Source: Agathobacter rectalis ATCC 33656 (GTDB taxonomy: Bacteria > Bacillota > Clostridia > Lachnospirales > Lachnospiraceae). Taken from it: 64,000 bases of DNA. Positions 45,535 to 54,263 of the stretch are shown piece by piece (position 1 is the first letter of the stretch; each line of letters starts with the position of its first letter). Below the pieces are notes generated by a model. The model saw only the letters and a program-made list of their open reading frames with translations, was not told the origin of the DNA and made no database searches. The stretch is from positions 496,001 to 560,000 of the forward strand of contig NC_012781.1 in NCBI RefSeq assembly GCF_000020605.1. Direction: 5' to 3'. The translations under genes and the position numbers were made by a program.

Positions 45535-46096
45535 TGCACAACACGTATTGAATAAAGAAAATTTAAAAATAGAAAACAAGATAATTACAGAGATGAAAGG
45601 AAAAGTAGACCTAGAAAACTATATTTCTATAGTCAATGAAAACGATGTATATGTTGTTAATGAAAATCATCGCGGTAGCAAAAAAGTAAAGTATACAACG
45701 GATAATTATGAAAAGGCAGTTATATTTGGAATAGTAAGTTACAAGAAGTTAAATGATAAAATTATAGATCGAGAAAAAGTAAGAGAATTGCGTAAAGCAG
45801 TTAATGAAAATGATATAAAATTTGTAAACCAATGTTTTGATGAATTTACAAACATATTTAGTGAAGGCTTCTTTCAAATAAACAAGATATGTATTATAAA
45901 AGAGGATGAAAAAGCCAATGTTATTTTTAATGACAACAAAATAGTTGAAAAAGCGTCATTAAGTAGAGCCTTTGTAGCAGCTTTTAACTATTGTAAAAAT
46001 TATCAAAAAATTATAGACTTTTGTAATAAGTATAAGGAAGTGTTAAAACTATTAAGTATTGATGAAAATGATATTGTAAATGCATATATGTTTTAG
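45527..46096 (+). CDS. Probable immunity protein for the TNT toxin
   Basis: The 189-residue frame starts at TTG, overlapping the toxin stop by eight bases, with AAAGGAGAG upstream. It is a charged cytoplasmic protein without signal peptide (DLENYISIVNENDVYVVNEN, then KKVKYTTDNYEKAVIFGIVS). Overlap with the toxin and cytoplasmic location fit an NADase inhibitor, analogous to IFT for CpnT. No family is recognised with confidence. Confidence 0.65.
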   Translation: MSNAQHVLNKENLKIENKIITEMKGKVDLENYISIVNENDVYVVNENHRGSKKVKYTTDNYEKAVIFGIVSYKKLNDKIIDREKVRELRKAVNENDIKFVNQCFDEFTNIFSEGFFQINKICIIKEDEKANVIFNDNKIVEKASLSRAFVAAFNYCKNYQKIIDFCNKYKEVLKLLSIDENDIVNAYMF

Positions 46097-46379
46097 TAAT
46101 GTTATGAATACAAGAAAACGATGTTGTTAATATGTTTGCCTCTAACTGGGCAGTAATGATAACGATAATGTTGGAGTTGCAATAGAAATTACGGTGAGAG
46201 TTATATAGGTGTAGAACGTATGGAATTATAAAAAACATTAAAGCTAATGTAGAAAAAATGAAGAATATTATTTTGTGAAAAACTCCTTAAGCAAGACGTG
46301 GAGATTATAGAGGAAAAAGAGAAGATAGAACTATAGACAGGATATAGTTTTATGGATATTAGGAAATGCAACCTGTGAT
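46097..46379. other. Intergenic mosaic of cassette fragments
   Basis: No intact gene. Bases 46148-46262 are nearly identical to 62825-62943 beside essC. Bases about 46292-46334 (GACGTGGAGATTATAGAGG onward) match the 3' end of the immunity gene at 52901-53284. The region therefore stores remnants of recombined cassettes. Confidence 0.65.
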
Positions 46380-47009
46380 GTGGGAGCACTGGGAGAAACC
46401 TTTGACTGGCCGGTGCCTATAACAATGATGCTGAGTCTTGCAGCAGGAATCACGGTAAGTATTTCGGGAAATAAATTGCTGTTTAAAAATGCAGATGGGA
46501 TAGAGATTGGGTCGAAGACGCTGAGCGATGATGAAATTAAGATTGTTGAAAAGGAGATAGAAAAAAATACCAGAACGGAAATTCTTTCAAGTGAAGAGGC
46601 AGAAGAAATAGCCTTTAATGCAATTCAGGGGGCAGATAAAGCTGATACAGTTGTATTGGGTAAATTCGACGCTTTAAAAGATGCAAATGAAAATTTTGTT
46701 TATGATGCAAATGGAAATCTTATACCAACAGATAAATCTTATAATAAAGTTGCAGAACAAATGGGAGCACAGTATTTTCAGTTGGATAATTGGGATGAAC
46801 TTGCTGCTAAATATGATGATAATGAAATTTGGAAAATAAATGAAAAATTTTTAGATATTCAAATTGCATCTGGTAGAGAAATATACTTGTCTGCAAATCC
46901 AGAAGAATTTATTGATGGTACCTCATTTTATTCTAAAGAGCTTCAGTATTTAGAAAAGCATGGATATCATTTTGTGAAGGAAGGAGATATATGGCGTGCT
47001 GTTCAATAG
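46380..47009 (+). CDS. Orphan toxin cassette: shared hydrophobic module plus a new C-terminal domain
   Basis: The first 50 residues (GALGETFDWPVPITMMLSLA onward) are the middle module of the TNT toxin, starting abruptly with no ribosome site. After KTLSD the sequence changes to a different C-terminal domain (residues about 65-209; SYNKVAEQMGAQYFQLDNWD, ASGREIYLSANPEEFIDG, YLEKHGYHFVKEGDIWRAV) like the tips of polymorphic/CDI toxins. It lacks the export domain and is probably silent until recombined behind a full LXG head. Confidence 0.65.
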   Translation: MGALGETFDWPVPITMMLSLAAGITVSISGNKLLFKNADGIEIGSKTLSDDEIKIVEKEIEKNTRTEILSSEEAEEIAFNAIQGADKADTVVLGKFDALKDANENFVYDANGNLIPTDKSYNKVAEQMGAQYFQLDNWDELAAKYDDNEIWKINEKFLDIQIASGREIYLSANPEEFIDGTSFYSKELQYLEKHGYHFVKEGDIWRAVQ

Positions 47010-47409
47010 CGAATTTTACGAGTTATATGTTAATACATTTGAAAAAAGTATAAAAGATATGTTTGGAACAGATATGAAACAGCGAGTAAAAACTTGTGCA
47101 TTTCAACATATGGGAAGTTTTATTTTATCTTATGAGTATGTTCCATTAAATTATATTATTACTATAGAAAATGAGATGCGAACATTTAATGTTACCATAG
47201 AGGATAAAGAAAAGGCTTCGACTCCTTTAAGTAGAATAAAAAAATACGAAAGTGGTTTAAGTCAAGATAATATACATGAGGTTATTTGTTTATTAAAAGA
47301 AGTATTAAGAGAAAATGACTTTGATTTGTATATATACAAGGATGATAAAGTTTATATTAAGAATAAGCAAGGAGTAAAAAGAATAAAAAGAGTAAAAAGA
47401 AGTCAATAA
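46996..47409 (+). CDS. Probable immunity protein to the 46380 toxin tip
   Basis: The 137-residue protein starts at GTG, 14 bases inside the toxin cassette, behind AAGGAG. It is small, mixed alpha/beta and cytoplasmic (FYELYVNTFEKSIKDMFGTD, SRIKKYESGLSQDN), ending in a basic tail. The overlap is typical of toxin/immunity pairs. Family not recognised. Confidence 0.6.
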   Translation: MLFNSEFYELYVNTFEKSIKDMFGTDMKQRVKTCAFQHMGSFILSYEYVPLNYIITIENEMRTFNVTIEDKEKASTPLSRIKKYESGLSQDNIHEVICLLKEVLRENDFDLYIYKDDKVYIKNKQGVKRIKRVKRSQ

Positions 47410-47433
47410 AAGACTGACTATGGAGGTATATAA

Positions 47434-47910
47434 ATGGAAAACAAGGTCTCAGAAAGATACTTAACATTAAGAGAACGGGTTTTAAGATATTCATATCGGG
47501 ATATGAATTTAAGTTTGGACAACGATGAGCAGGTGTATATAGCAGTGTTTGATATACCATTAAAAAGTAATATTATTGGTTTTCAAACACAAACGTTAGC
47601 ACTGGTTTTTGGACTTAATACGCATATTTACCATGGGAGCGGAAATGTTATGGTAGATTTAGAGAAAAATGCAGAAGTAATGAAAGCCATGCAATCTGTA
47701 CTTATAAGTAGCCATCAGGTACTGGGCAGTATGGAAAAAACCGAGAACATAGAGTATTACGAAAGCAAAAATGTAAGGGTGTATCTAAAAACCAAAAAGG
47801 GTATTTATTTTAAGGAATTAGAAGGGGATAGTAAAGAAGATAGATTTCTATTAATGCTAATGAATCATGTATTAGGAGCGATTTCACAAATAAAAAAAGG
47901 AAAATTATGA
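47434..47910 (+). CDS. Immunity-like protein of unknown family
   Basis: This 158-residue cytoplasmic protein (RYSYRDMNLSLDNDEQVYIA, LGSMEKTENIEYYESKNVRV) has GGAGG nine bases upstream. It lies in the row of immunity genes and its last codon overlaps the next start. A 33-base piece of its 3' region (GATAGATTTCTATTAATGC onward) is repeated at about 48.4 kb at the start of the next toxin remnant. It may protect against toxins made by other strains. Confidence 0.5.
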   Translation: MENKVSERYLTLRERVLRYSYRDMNLSLDNDEQVYIAVFDIPLKSNIIGFQTQTLALVFGLNTHIYHGSGNVMVDLEKNAEVMKAMQSVLISSHQVLGSMEKTENIEYYESKNVRVYLKTKKGIYFKELEGDSKEDRFLLMLMNHVLGAISQIKKGKL

Positions 47911-48383
47911 ACTATGATGTTTTAATTAATACTGCAATTGAAAAAAATGAGGTTTTACAGTTATTACGTGGAGAAAAAGAATATGAAGTTATAGTGTCAG
48001 AATTTTCACCAGATATTTTTCCAACAGATATCACATCTGTGTTAGTAGAGTGTTTTTATAAGCAGATTAAAAAGATTGAAAATATTGAAAAGATTTTTAC
48101 AACAGGACTTGAAAAATTATTATTAGGAGATGCCGGTGATGTTTATATAGCAGTGTTATACTTTGATGCTTGTATTTTTCAGGAAGAAAGAAATAAAGCG
48201 ACTTTTACATTAGACAGAAAAATAATTGCAGAGAAGATAAGAACAGCACTAAATGAAAAAAAGGAACAATTGCAGGAAAGTGTTACATATAAGAATGGAA
48301 TGACAAAAAAGAATCCATGGAAAAATATTGAAAATTTTAATAATTACTATTGCAAGAAGTACGACTTTAATATTATTGAATAG
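47907..48383 (+). CDS. Immunity-like protein of unknown family
   Basis: The 158-residue protein (LLRGEKEYEVIVSEFSPDIF, LLLGDAGDVYIAVLYFDACI) overlaps the previous gene by four bases (ATGA). It is cytoplasmic and acidic, without known motifs. The position in a toxin/immunity array suggests an orphan immunity gene. Confidence 0.5.
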   Translation: MNYDVLINTAIEKNEVLQLLRGEKEYEVIVSEFSPDIFPTDITSVLVECFYKQIKKIENIEKIFTTGLEKLLLGDAGDVYIAVLYFDACIFQEERNKATFTLDRKIIAEKIRTALNEKKEQLQESVTYKNGMTKKNPWKNIENFNNYYCKKYDFNIIE

Positions 48384-48428
48384 GAGATGGCAAAGAAGAT
48401 AGATTTCTATTAATGCTAATGAATCATG

Positions 48429-49074
48429 TACGGTAAGTATTTCCGGGAATAAGCTGTTACTTAAAAATGCAGAGGGGATAGAGATAGGGACTAGGACACT
48501 GAATAATGATGAGCTTAAGAGGATTGGTCAGACGATAGAGGAAGGGAATTATTCAAATTTAACAGATTTGGTATCGGCAAAAGAAGCAGAGGTGTATCTG
48601 CATTTTCTGGAAAGTGGAAGTACTGCGGGAATGATAGAGGCAGAACTTAGAGCAGTGCGGAAGATAGAAGAACTTATTCAGTCGAATAAGATAGATTATA
48701 ATGGGATATTAAGGATACGAAATAAGACGGTAAAGTCTGATGTTGAAGTAGTAAGAAAAACAACAGAAGACAGTGTAGAAGATGTGGGGAGACCAGCTAT
48801 GGATGAAAATGTAATTGAAATAAAAAAACAGGTTAGAAAAGTAATTGAATTGTTGGAACAACGTATAATACTTGAGCCTAACAGACCTATTCTAAAAACA
48901 TTATATGATAGATATATGAAAGCTGAAGAAATTATATCAAGTAATGAAGATATTAGTAAAATTATGATTAGTGGTGGGTGTAGAGCTTATTTAGATGCGT
49001 TTAGTGATTATATGAATCCTTTATTAGGCGAAATGGATAAAGCAGAGAAAATGCTTTCTAATTTAAAAAAGTAG
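48429..49074 (+). pseudogene. Truncated toxin cassette with helical C-terminal domain
   Basis: An open frame runs from the shared module (TVSISGNKLLLKNAEGIEIG) through SAKEAEVYLHFLESGSTAGM into a C-terminal helical domain (VRKVIELLEQRIILEPNRPI, CRAYLDAFSDYMNPLLGEMD). The upstream end is fused to the repeated piece of an immunity gene and has no proper start; TTG 48568 is the first possible one. The C-terminal part could be a toxin tip or a fused immunity protein. Unlikely to be expressed as is. Confidence 0.55.
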
Positions 49075-50152
49075 TGTTGAAAGAGGATGCTTGGTTATTT
49101 ATATGTTTATTCTTTCGGACTCCCAACAACCTATAACTCCTGCACGTCTAATAATTAACCATCATGGCTGCCCAGAAGCAATTAAGAATCCATGATGTTA
49201 ATTAATAGACGCTAGCGAAATTTTGCCGAGTTGGGTATACGAACGAACATTGAAAAATGACATGCTGATGGAACGCACTCTTAGTAACAAAATGTTGCGA
49301 AAGGGTGCGTTTTTCTGTGAAGGTATTTTTATAAATGGTAAGGATATTTTATAAAAGTCAGTATTACAAGCGGTATTTCAGACATAAAAAATGGTCTCTA
49401 AAAAGCGGTAATCCATTTACAGATTTTCTTCGTTATACTGATAATTTTAAGAGATGCATTTCTGTATAATGATGAAATCGTTGTACTCAGACCAAAGTGT
49501 CGGACAAAGTTTTTAGCCTTTTCTGGAAAACTATACAGTATCTGCATTTCTGCTAATGGAGAAATATAGTTGCTCCACGGAACTGATGTTTTTATAGGTG
49601 CTAGAAAACCTTATTTTATCTGAATTTATGTAAGAAGCATAGAACCCTGCATTATTATTTCGATACGAGATTTTATATTAGTTTTCTTCATATTGTGGTG
49701 GTATGAGAAGAATATCTGTTTGCTCATTTTTATAGCACAGAACTGTTAGAATGTACACTAAAACCTAAGGAAGATAAGTGTTTTTCAAGATTTGATGGCA
49801 ATTCAGTTTCACTTCAAGATGAATTATGACATTCAGAGACAGGTTACTAACAATTCGCTGGGTCTCATAAATACAGACAACTTAGACAATGATGGATAAT
49901 CTCCTGCAATCTCAAACCATGGAATGCTAAAAAACGGTACAGAGTACAGAATGCCAGTAATGGAAAATATGTAGAGCAAATTTCAAATATGTGGTAGAAT
50001 TTTAAGCAGATGAAACAGTCGGCTTTGGGAAGTGTATTTATTTTTCAAAAGAGAGGCATCGGCTTGGATAATTATAAGGGTAAAGAGTTTATGTCAAGAC
50101 CAGCTATGGGAAGTCAATAGAAAATACAGAGTTTTTTAAAGAAAATGGGGGA
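49075..50152. other. About 1.1 kb without an intact gene
   Basis: No frame longer than a few dozen codons looks coding on either strand. Two structures stand out: an inverted repeat at 49146-49167/49190-49210 (TCATGG...CCATGA inner ends, about 21 bases per arm) and a terminator-like hairpin at about 49273-49316 (AACGCACTCTT with AAAGGGTGCGTTTTT). The remainder appears to be decayed sequence of unknown origin. Confidence 0.55.
49146..49210. repeat. Inverted repeat, 21-22-base arms
   Basis: GTCTAATAATTAACCATCATGG-type sequence on the left is matched in reverse by CCATGATGTTAATTAATAGAC on the right with two single-base differences, around a loop of 22 bases. It may be the end of a decayed mobile element or an RNA hairpin. 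Confidence 0.6.
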
Positions 50153-50464
50153 TTGGATGCTTCGGATTACATTTCAATTCATTCACGAAAACACATGTAT
50201 GATCCTGATACTGTATCTACACCTAAAAAAACTCAATATGGAAAGGCTGTTAATGTTGGAAAATTGTGTGAAGATACTATTATGAAGCTGGATGAAGTAA
50301 TTTATAATAAAGATCAAAATGTAATGATATACAAGAAAGAGTACCTTTTTAATATTAGTACGAGTGATACACCAACTGGTACACACAGAGTGTTTATTCC
50401 ATTAAATACGCAAGGTAAGAAGACCATTAGAATGAGCCAATTTCCGTTGGTTGGAGGTAATTGA
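50153..50464 (+). CDS. Orphan toxin C-terminal domain
   Basis: This 103-residue piece (ISIHSRKHMYDPDTVSTPKK, TQYGKAVNVGKLCEDTIMKL, YLFNISTSDTPTGTHRVFIP) has the look of a secreted toxin tip: polar, compact, with conserved-looking His/Lys/Thr clusters. It has no export domain and no ribosome site of its own. An immunity gene follows two bases after its stop. The activity is not recognised. Confidence 0.5.
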   Translation: MDASDYISIHSRKHMYDPDTVSTPKKTQYGKAVNVGKLCEDTIMKLDEVIYNKDQNVMIYKKEYLFNISTSDTPTGTHRVFIPLNTQGKKTIRMSQFPLVGGN

Positions 50465-50465
50465 A

Positions 50466-50837
50466 ATGAAATATGCAATTGAAATAGCTCTGAATAGAAT
50501 TATTCCTAAAGAAATAAAATCAATCATTGCAACCCAAAGGATACTGGATATATTAATTGATGGTGTAACGGAAAACTTTGTAGTTATTCCAATGGACGAA
50601 ATGTTAGAAGTATATAAAGAACAGGAAAATTTATTTGATTATGATGTCATTCCGTTTGCTATTTTAGATGATGATTATTTATGTCTATATTATCAGAATA
50701 ATGGAATTTCAATTATTTATTGGAGTTCAGAAAGAGCACTAGAATCAAAGAATATGGCAATCTTTCAATTATATTCATCTTATGAAGATTTTGTAAAAGA
50801 TTGCATCACAACTAAGCCTCCCCACGGGCAGGCTTAA
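50466..50837 (+). CDS. SUKH/SMI1-KNR4-like immunity protein
   Basis: ATG 50466 is preceded by GGAGG, giving 123 residues. The layout FVVIPMDEMLEVYKEQENLF, DVIPFAILDDDYLCLYYQ, AIFQLYSSYEDFV fits the SUKH superfamily of broad immunity proteins. The last residues (TTKPPHGQA) come from AAGCCTCCCCACGGGCAGGCTT, a hairpin in foreign-looking sequence, so the natural C-terminus may have been replaced. Confidence 0.55.
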   Translation: MKYAIEIALNRIIPKEIKSIIATQRILDILIDGVTENFVVIPMDEMLEVYKEQENLFDYDVIPFAILDDDYLCLYYQNNGISIIYWSSERALESKNMAIFQLYSSYEDFVKDCITTKPPHGQA

Positions 50838-51120
50838 ATCCTAGTCTCACTACCAGACATTTAACAGAACTTCTTAGGTTCATAAGGTTTACTATCCCGT
50901 AATCCTCACTTCAATGCGGGTTACAATCTGGTTAGATATACGAAGTACAGCACATATGCTGCCAACATCCAGCTAATACGCAAAATCCTGCAAAGCAGAG
51001 GGAGCAGTCTCAATGAACGAAGTCACAAGTGCTTCAAGAGTGGTGACGCACACCTCTATCTATTACAGGATAATTGTGAAATAGGAATAAAAGAAAAGCA
51101 ATAGATAGAAAAAGACTGCT
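50838..51120. other. Mobile-element-like remnant
   Basis: GC content and codon use rise here compared with both sides. A frame about 67 codons long (HFNAGYNLVRYTKYSTYAAN, then SRGSSLNERSHKCFKSGDAH) runs from about 50.90 to 51.10 kb without a start. Together with the AAGCCT...AGGCTT hairpin at its left edge, it may be the end of an insertion element. I could not identify it. Confidence 0.35.
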
Positions 51121-51555
51121 TTGATTCCTATGTGTTTAGCATACCAGATTGGTAGTAAGACACCTTCTGAAATTGCAAGGAGTTGGCAAGGAACAGGAAA
51201 ATATCCAGGTATAGATGACTATGTTGATATTACCGTTGAAAAGGGTACTGTTTTATATCGAGGAGAACCGAATGGAACGGAGTATTTTACAACTTTAGAT
51301 GCAATTGAACAGTCTGGCAGAGATGCAACGAAATTATTTGAAGGGTTGCAGGTGGAGAAAAATCCTATACATGGCTATAGAGGAGAAATGCAAGGCTATA
51401 TATTTAATGAGGATGTTGCGAGTGCATATGGAATAACAAACGCAAATCCGCAATTTGGAAAAGGAGGATTGCCACAATATTATGTTCCTGATGTTCAAGA
51501 TTTGATTGATAAAGGGATATTACCTCCTGTTGGTAATATTAAATTAAATAAGTAA
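51121..51555 (+). CDS. Orphan toxin tip, ADP-ribosyltransferase/TNT-like
   Basis: The 144-residue frame begins at a TTG without ribosome site. It contains VEKGTVLYRGEPNGTEYFTT, NPIHGYRGEMQGYIFNEDVA and FGKGGLPQYYVPDVQDLIDK. The R-G-E block and the GKGG-QYYV-LIDKGIL ending resemble NAD-using toxin folds (ART or TNT, compare GSEGGAQQYV in the TNT toxin). It lacks an export head and is followed by an immunity gene 15 bases on. Class is a suggestion only. Confidence 0.5.
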   Translation: MIPMCLAYQIGSKTPSEIARSWQGTGKYPGIDDYVDITVEKGTVLYRGEPNGTEYFTTLDAIEQSGRDATKLFEGLQVEKNPIHGYRGEMQGYIFNEDVASAYGITNANPQFGKGGLPQYYVPDVQDLIDKGILPPVGNIKLNK

Positions 51556-51570
51556 GGGAGGAAGCTAATA

Positions 51571-51954
51571 ATGCTAGATATCAGCAATGGATTTTTTAAA
51601 ATATCAGATAAGCTAATAATTTTTCCTGGCTTTTCATTTGAACAGTTTAAAAACACAAGATTCTATAAGAATCAAGATGGGTTGAGAATTTTTTATTTAG
51701 ATGAACAACAAATCATTGATAATAGGAAATATATTGTAAGTTTATTCTTTAGGAATGGGAAGATATATATGATGTCTTTGATATGTTGTGATAAAGAGTT
51801 TTCGGAAAAAGATGAGGATAAAAGAAAAATATTACACGATGATATATTAAATGAATTAGGTATTAATCAGCAGATGGAATATAGCTGGGGAAAAATATCA
51901 TCAGATTATGATGCTAGAAGCAATGTAAGCAGTATTGATATTATGTATTTTTAA
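51571..51954 (+). CDS. Probable immunity protein to the 51121 toxin tip
   Basis: The 127-residue cytoplasmic protein starts at ATG behind GGGAGGAAG. Its composition and ending (MEYSWGKISSDYDARSNVSS, IDIMYF) are those of small immunity proteins with a beta-sheet core (FYKNQDGLRIFYLDEQQIID). It is placed directly after the orphan toxin tip. Confidence 0.6.
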   Translation: MLDISNGFFKISDKLIIFPGFSFEQFKNTRFYKNQDGLRIFYLDEQQIIDNRKYIVSLFFRNGKIYMMSLICCDKEFSEKDEDKRKILHDDILNELGINQQMEYSWGKISSDYDARSNVSSIDIMYF

Positions 51955-52190
51955 TTAAGATTATTCTTTTGGAATCACGATAAGCTAAAACTTTTGCATG
52001 TGCTGGTTATAAAGTTCCGTTGTTTCTAGGAGGAGAAGATAGCGTAAATAATCTTGAGGATAGTGATATGGAAGTGTATTGGAGCGTACTAACGCAAGTA
52101 AAAAGTAGATTATAATGGCTCTTCAAGGGTAATGGTGGGGTAAAACCCTCTACAACCCCAGTGTTTATCTAAAGTATCAGATTTATGAGT

Positions 52191-52869
52191 ATGGAAGAAG
52201 AAATAAAAAAGCATACATGGATTGGAGTGAAAAAGGTGTAAGCTATTTAAATTGTATGTATGTGTATGATATAATGATGGATGTGGACGAGGCACTGCAG
52301 ACCTGTGATACTATTTTAGATGAAATTGACCTGGGAATTGACTATACATCTAGGGAAAAGCAAAGCTGACTTTTGCAGATCTTATTGGAACTTCTGACGG
52401 AAAGGCGGACGGAAATGGGCTTCATATGGCATATACCAATGGAAGTGTAGAGAATTTTGCAATGGTGGATTTGGTTACGCTTGGAGGCGCCATTGCAGCA
52501 ACAAAGTTCTCGGAAATGGGGTTAAAAGAAGGACTTAAGGCATTTGGAAAAACAGCTCTGATAGACTTTGCGGGAAATACAGCAGCCTGTGGTGTGGGAG
52601 CACTGGGAGAAACCTTTGACTGGCCGGTGCCTATAACAATGATGCTGAGTCTTGCAGCAGGAATCACGGTAAGTATTTCGGGAAATAAGTTGTTATTTAA
52701 AAATGCAGATGGGATAGAGATTGGGGCAAAGACGCTGAGTGATGCTGAGGTTAAAAAAATCGGGGATGTGTTGGATGAAACAACAAATTCTAGCTTTGCA
52801 AATAAAAATTTGGGAGAAGTGTTAAAACAACAGGGATTAACATTCTGTTGTTGCAATATTCGATGGTAA
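52191..52869 (+). pseudogene. Broken copy of the LXG-TNT toxin head
   Basis: The copy starts MEEEIKK like the 43738 gene but has one A fewer in the AAATAAAAAAA run and shifts frame. It then jumps from GGGAAAAG to CAAAGCTGAC, deleting about 270 bases between similar GGAAAA-G sequences. A second jump between TTTGCA repeats deletes about 260 more. From 52426 to 52869 it is open (AYTNGSVENFAMVDLVTLGG, through the hydrophobic module) and ends in 3' sequence of the 54264 toxin tip. The 236 bases before it hold no gene. Confidence 0.75.
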
Positions 52870-52900
52870 ACATTTTAAAGAAGTGAAAGGAAAATAGAAA

Positions 52901-53284
52901 ATGATAAAAAATGGTGAATTTTGTATATATAATGATAATGAGTACGAATTAAATGAGGATAGCGATGGAAACTTAATTATAATTACAACAAATCGAGCAA
53001 TAATTGATGAAACATTTGTTGATAAATATAATAGTGGAGTGTATAGTAAGGTGATTTTGCCAAATGAAATTGGAAAGGCATATGATTGTCAAACTTATGG
53101 AGTTATAAAGGGGAGTAGAGTTAATGTAGAAAAAGAAAATGAAGAATATTATTTTGTTGGAACAGCAGATTGTAAAGTAGCAGAAGCTCTAGGGTTACAA
53201 AGATGTGACAAATATTATTATGAGGGAAAATTTCCAAAACAAGATGTGGAGATTATAGAGAAAAAAGAGAAGATAGAATTATAA
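52901..53284 (+). CDS. Immunity-family protein A1
   Basis: The 127-residue protein (KNGEFCIYNDNEYELNEDSD, GVYSKVILPNEIGKAYDCQT, YYFVGTADCKVAEALGL) is a close paralogue of the proteins at 54819 and 53916 and a more distant one of that at 53513. GAAAGGAAAATAG precedes the ATG. The family is small, beta-rich and cytoplasmic. The best-supported partner is the toxin tip at 54264, because copy A3 follows that gene within three bases. Confidence 0.6.
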   Translation: MIKNGEFCIYNDNEYELNEDSDGNLIIITTNRAIIDETFVDKYNSGVYSKVILPNEIGKAYDCQTYGVIKGSRVNVEKENEEYYFVGTADCKVAEALGLQRCDKYYYEGKFPKQDVEIIEKKEKIEL

Positions 53285-53326
53285 CGTGAACAATTAAATT
53301 GTAATAAAACATTACCAACCTAAAAA

Positions 53327-53481
53327 TTGACATAAAAATGCAAATACGATAAAATTTTGCATATAAAAGGGCACACTTATGGAAACGTAAGGTCGCAAAG
53401 CTAGAGTCTAACACGGAGTAACATTTATGTAATGACAGATCGGCTGCAACATCCGGTAATATCGGACGCTGCAGCCTTTTT
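53327..53481 (+). promoter_or_regulatory. Promoter, c-di-GMP-I (GEMM)-like riboswitch and terminator, copy 1
   Basis: TTGACA (53327-53332), 17 bases and TAAAAT (53350-53355) form a consensus promoter. The RNA then reads AAAGGGCACACTTATG, a GAAA tetraloop, CGTAAGG, TCGCAAAGCTA and GAGTCTAA, the conserved core of the GEMM-I aptamer (GGGCA-AC stem, GNRA loop, CGCAAAGC). Downstream, GGCTGCA pairs with TGCAGCC at the base of a terminator (53442-53481) ending in T5, so ligand binding could control read-through. A 3',3'-cGAMP-binding variant cannot be excluded by eye. Confidence 0.78.
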
Positions 53482-53512
53482 GTATATAAAATTTTACCTA
53501 AAGGGAGGAAAA

Positions 53513-53899
53513 ATGAGAAATATTACTTTTGCAATTTACAAAGGAATCGAATACTCTGCTGGAATTAAAAAAGATGGTAGAATTGTTTTGCGGTCAGAGG
53601 ATGATGCTAGTAAAAAAGAGGGGTTTGTAGAAAAAGAGATTGGAAATAATAGAATATATATAAAGTATGTTCAAAAAGATGAAATTGAGGAAATATATGA
53701 TAAAAAAACATATGCTGTTTATGAAGGATATAAGTTTATAGTAGTTGATGAAACGGAAAAACAAATTTTAATATTAACAATGAAGGGTGATTACCAAGAG
53801 TGGATTCGTTTAGGGATGGAGTGCATAGATAAGGGGATGTATCAAAAATGGATTAATAAAAATGAGGCGGAAATTGAAGTATTAAAAGAAAAAATATAA
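53513..53899 (+). CDS. Immunity-family protein A4 (distant), under riboswitch copy 1
   Basis: ATG 53513 follows AAAGGGAGG. The 128-residue protein (FAIYKGIEYSAGIKKDGRIV, VQKDEIEEIYDKKTYAVYEG) keeps the layout of the A1/A3 immunity proteins with much lower identity. It is the first gene after the riboswitch terminator, so its expression should depend on the riboswitch. Confidence 0.6.
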   Translation: MRNITFAIYKGIEYSAGIKKDGRIVLRSEDDASKKEGFVEKEIGNNRIYIKYVQKDEIEEIYDKKTYAVYEGYKFIVVDETEKQILILTMKGDYQEWIRLGMECIDKGMYQKWINKNEAEIEVLKEKI

Positions 53900-53915
53900 T
53901 AAGTGTATTGTAATT

Positions 53916-54230
53916 ATGGGAAGAACGATAAAAAACGGTAGATTTTGTATATATAATGGAAATGAATTTAAGGTAAATAAGGATAGTGATGGAAATACAA
54001 TTATCCTTACTAAAAATGATAAAATAATCGACTCAACATTTATAGATAAATACGGAAGTGGTGTTTATAGTAAAAAAGTTTCATTAGAAGAAATAGAAGA
54101 GTTGTACAGATATGCAACATATGCAGTAATAAACAATTATAAAGTTAATGTAGAAAAAGAAAATCAAGAATATTATTTTGTGGGAACAGCAGATTGTAAA
54201 GTAGCAGGAGCCTTGGGGTTACAAAGATGA
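53916..54230 (+). pseudogene. Immunity-family protein A2, truncated
   Basis: The first 100 residues (KNGRFCIYNGNEFKVNKDSD, EYYFVGTADCKVAGALGLQR) match A1 and A3. At ACAAAGATGACA the sequence crosses to a toxin-tip fragment and stops at once, so the last 27 residues of the family are missing. The frame after the stop continues as HHHSREINKLRLTD into the 54264 toxin tip. Confidence 0.65.
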
Positions 54231-54263
54231 CACCACCATTCACGGGAAATTAATAAGTTAAGA

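Noticed and set aside
52118..52185. Insertion-sequence end (GGCTCTTCAAGGGT, ISL3-like)
   Set aside because: Only a short stretch resembles an IS terminal repeat; no matching second end or transposase was seen.
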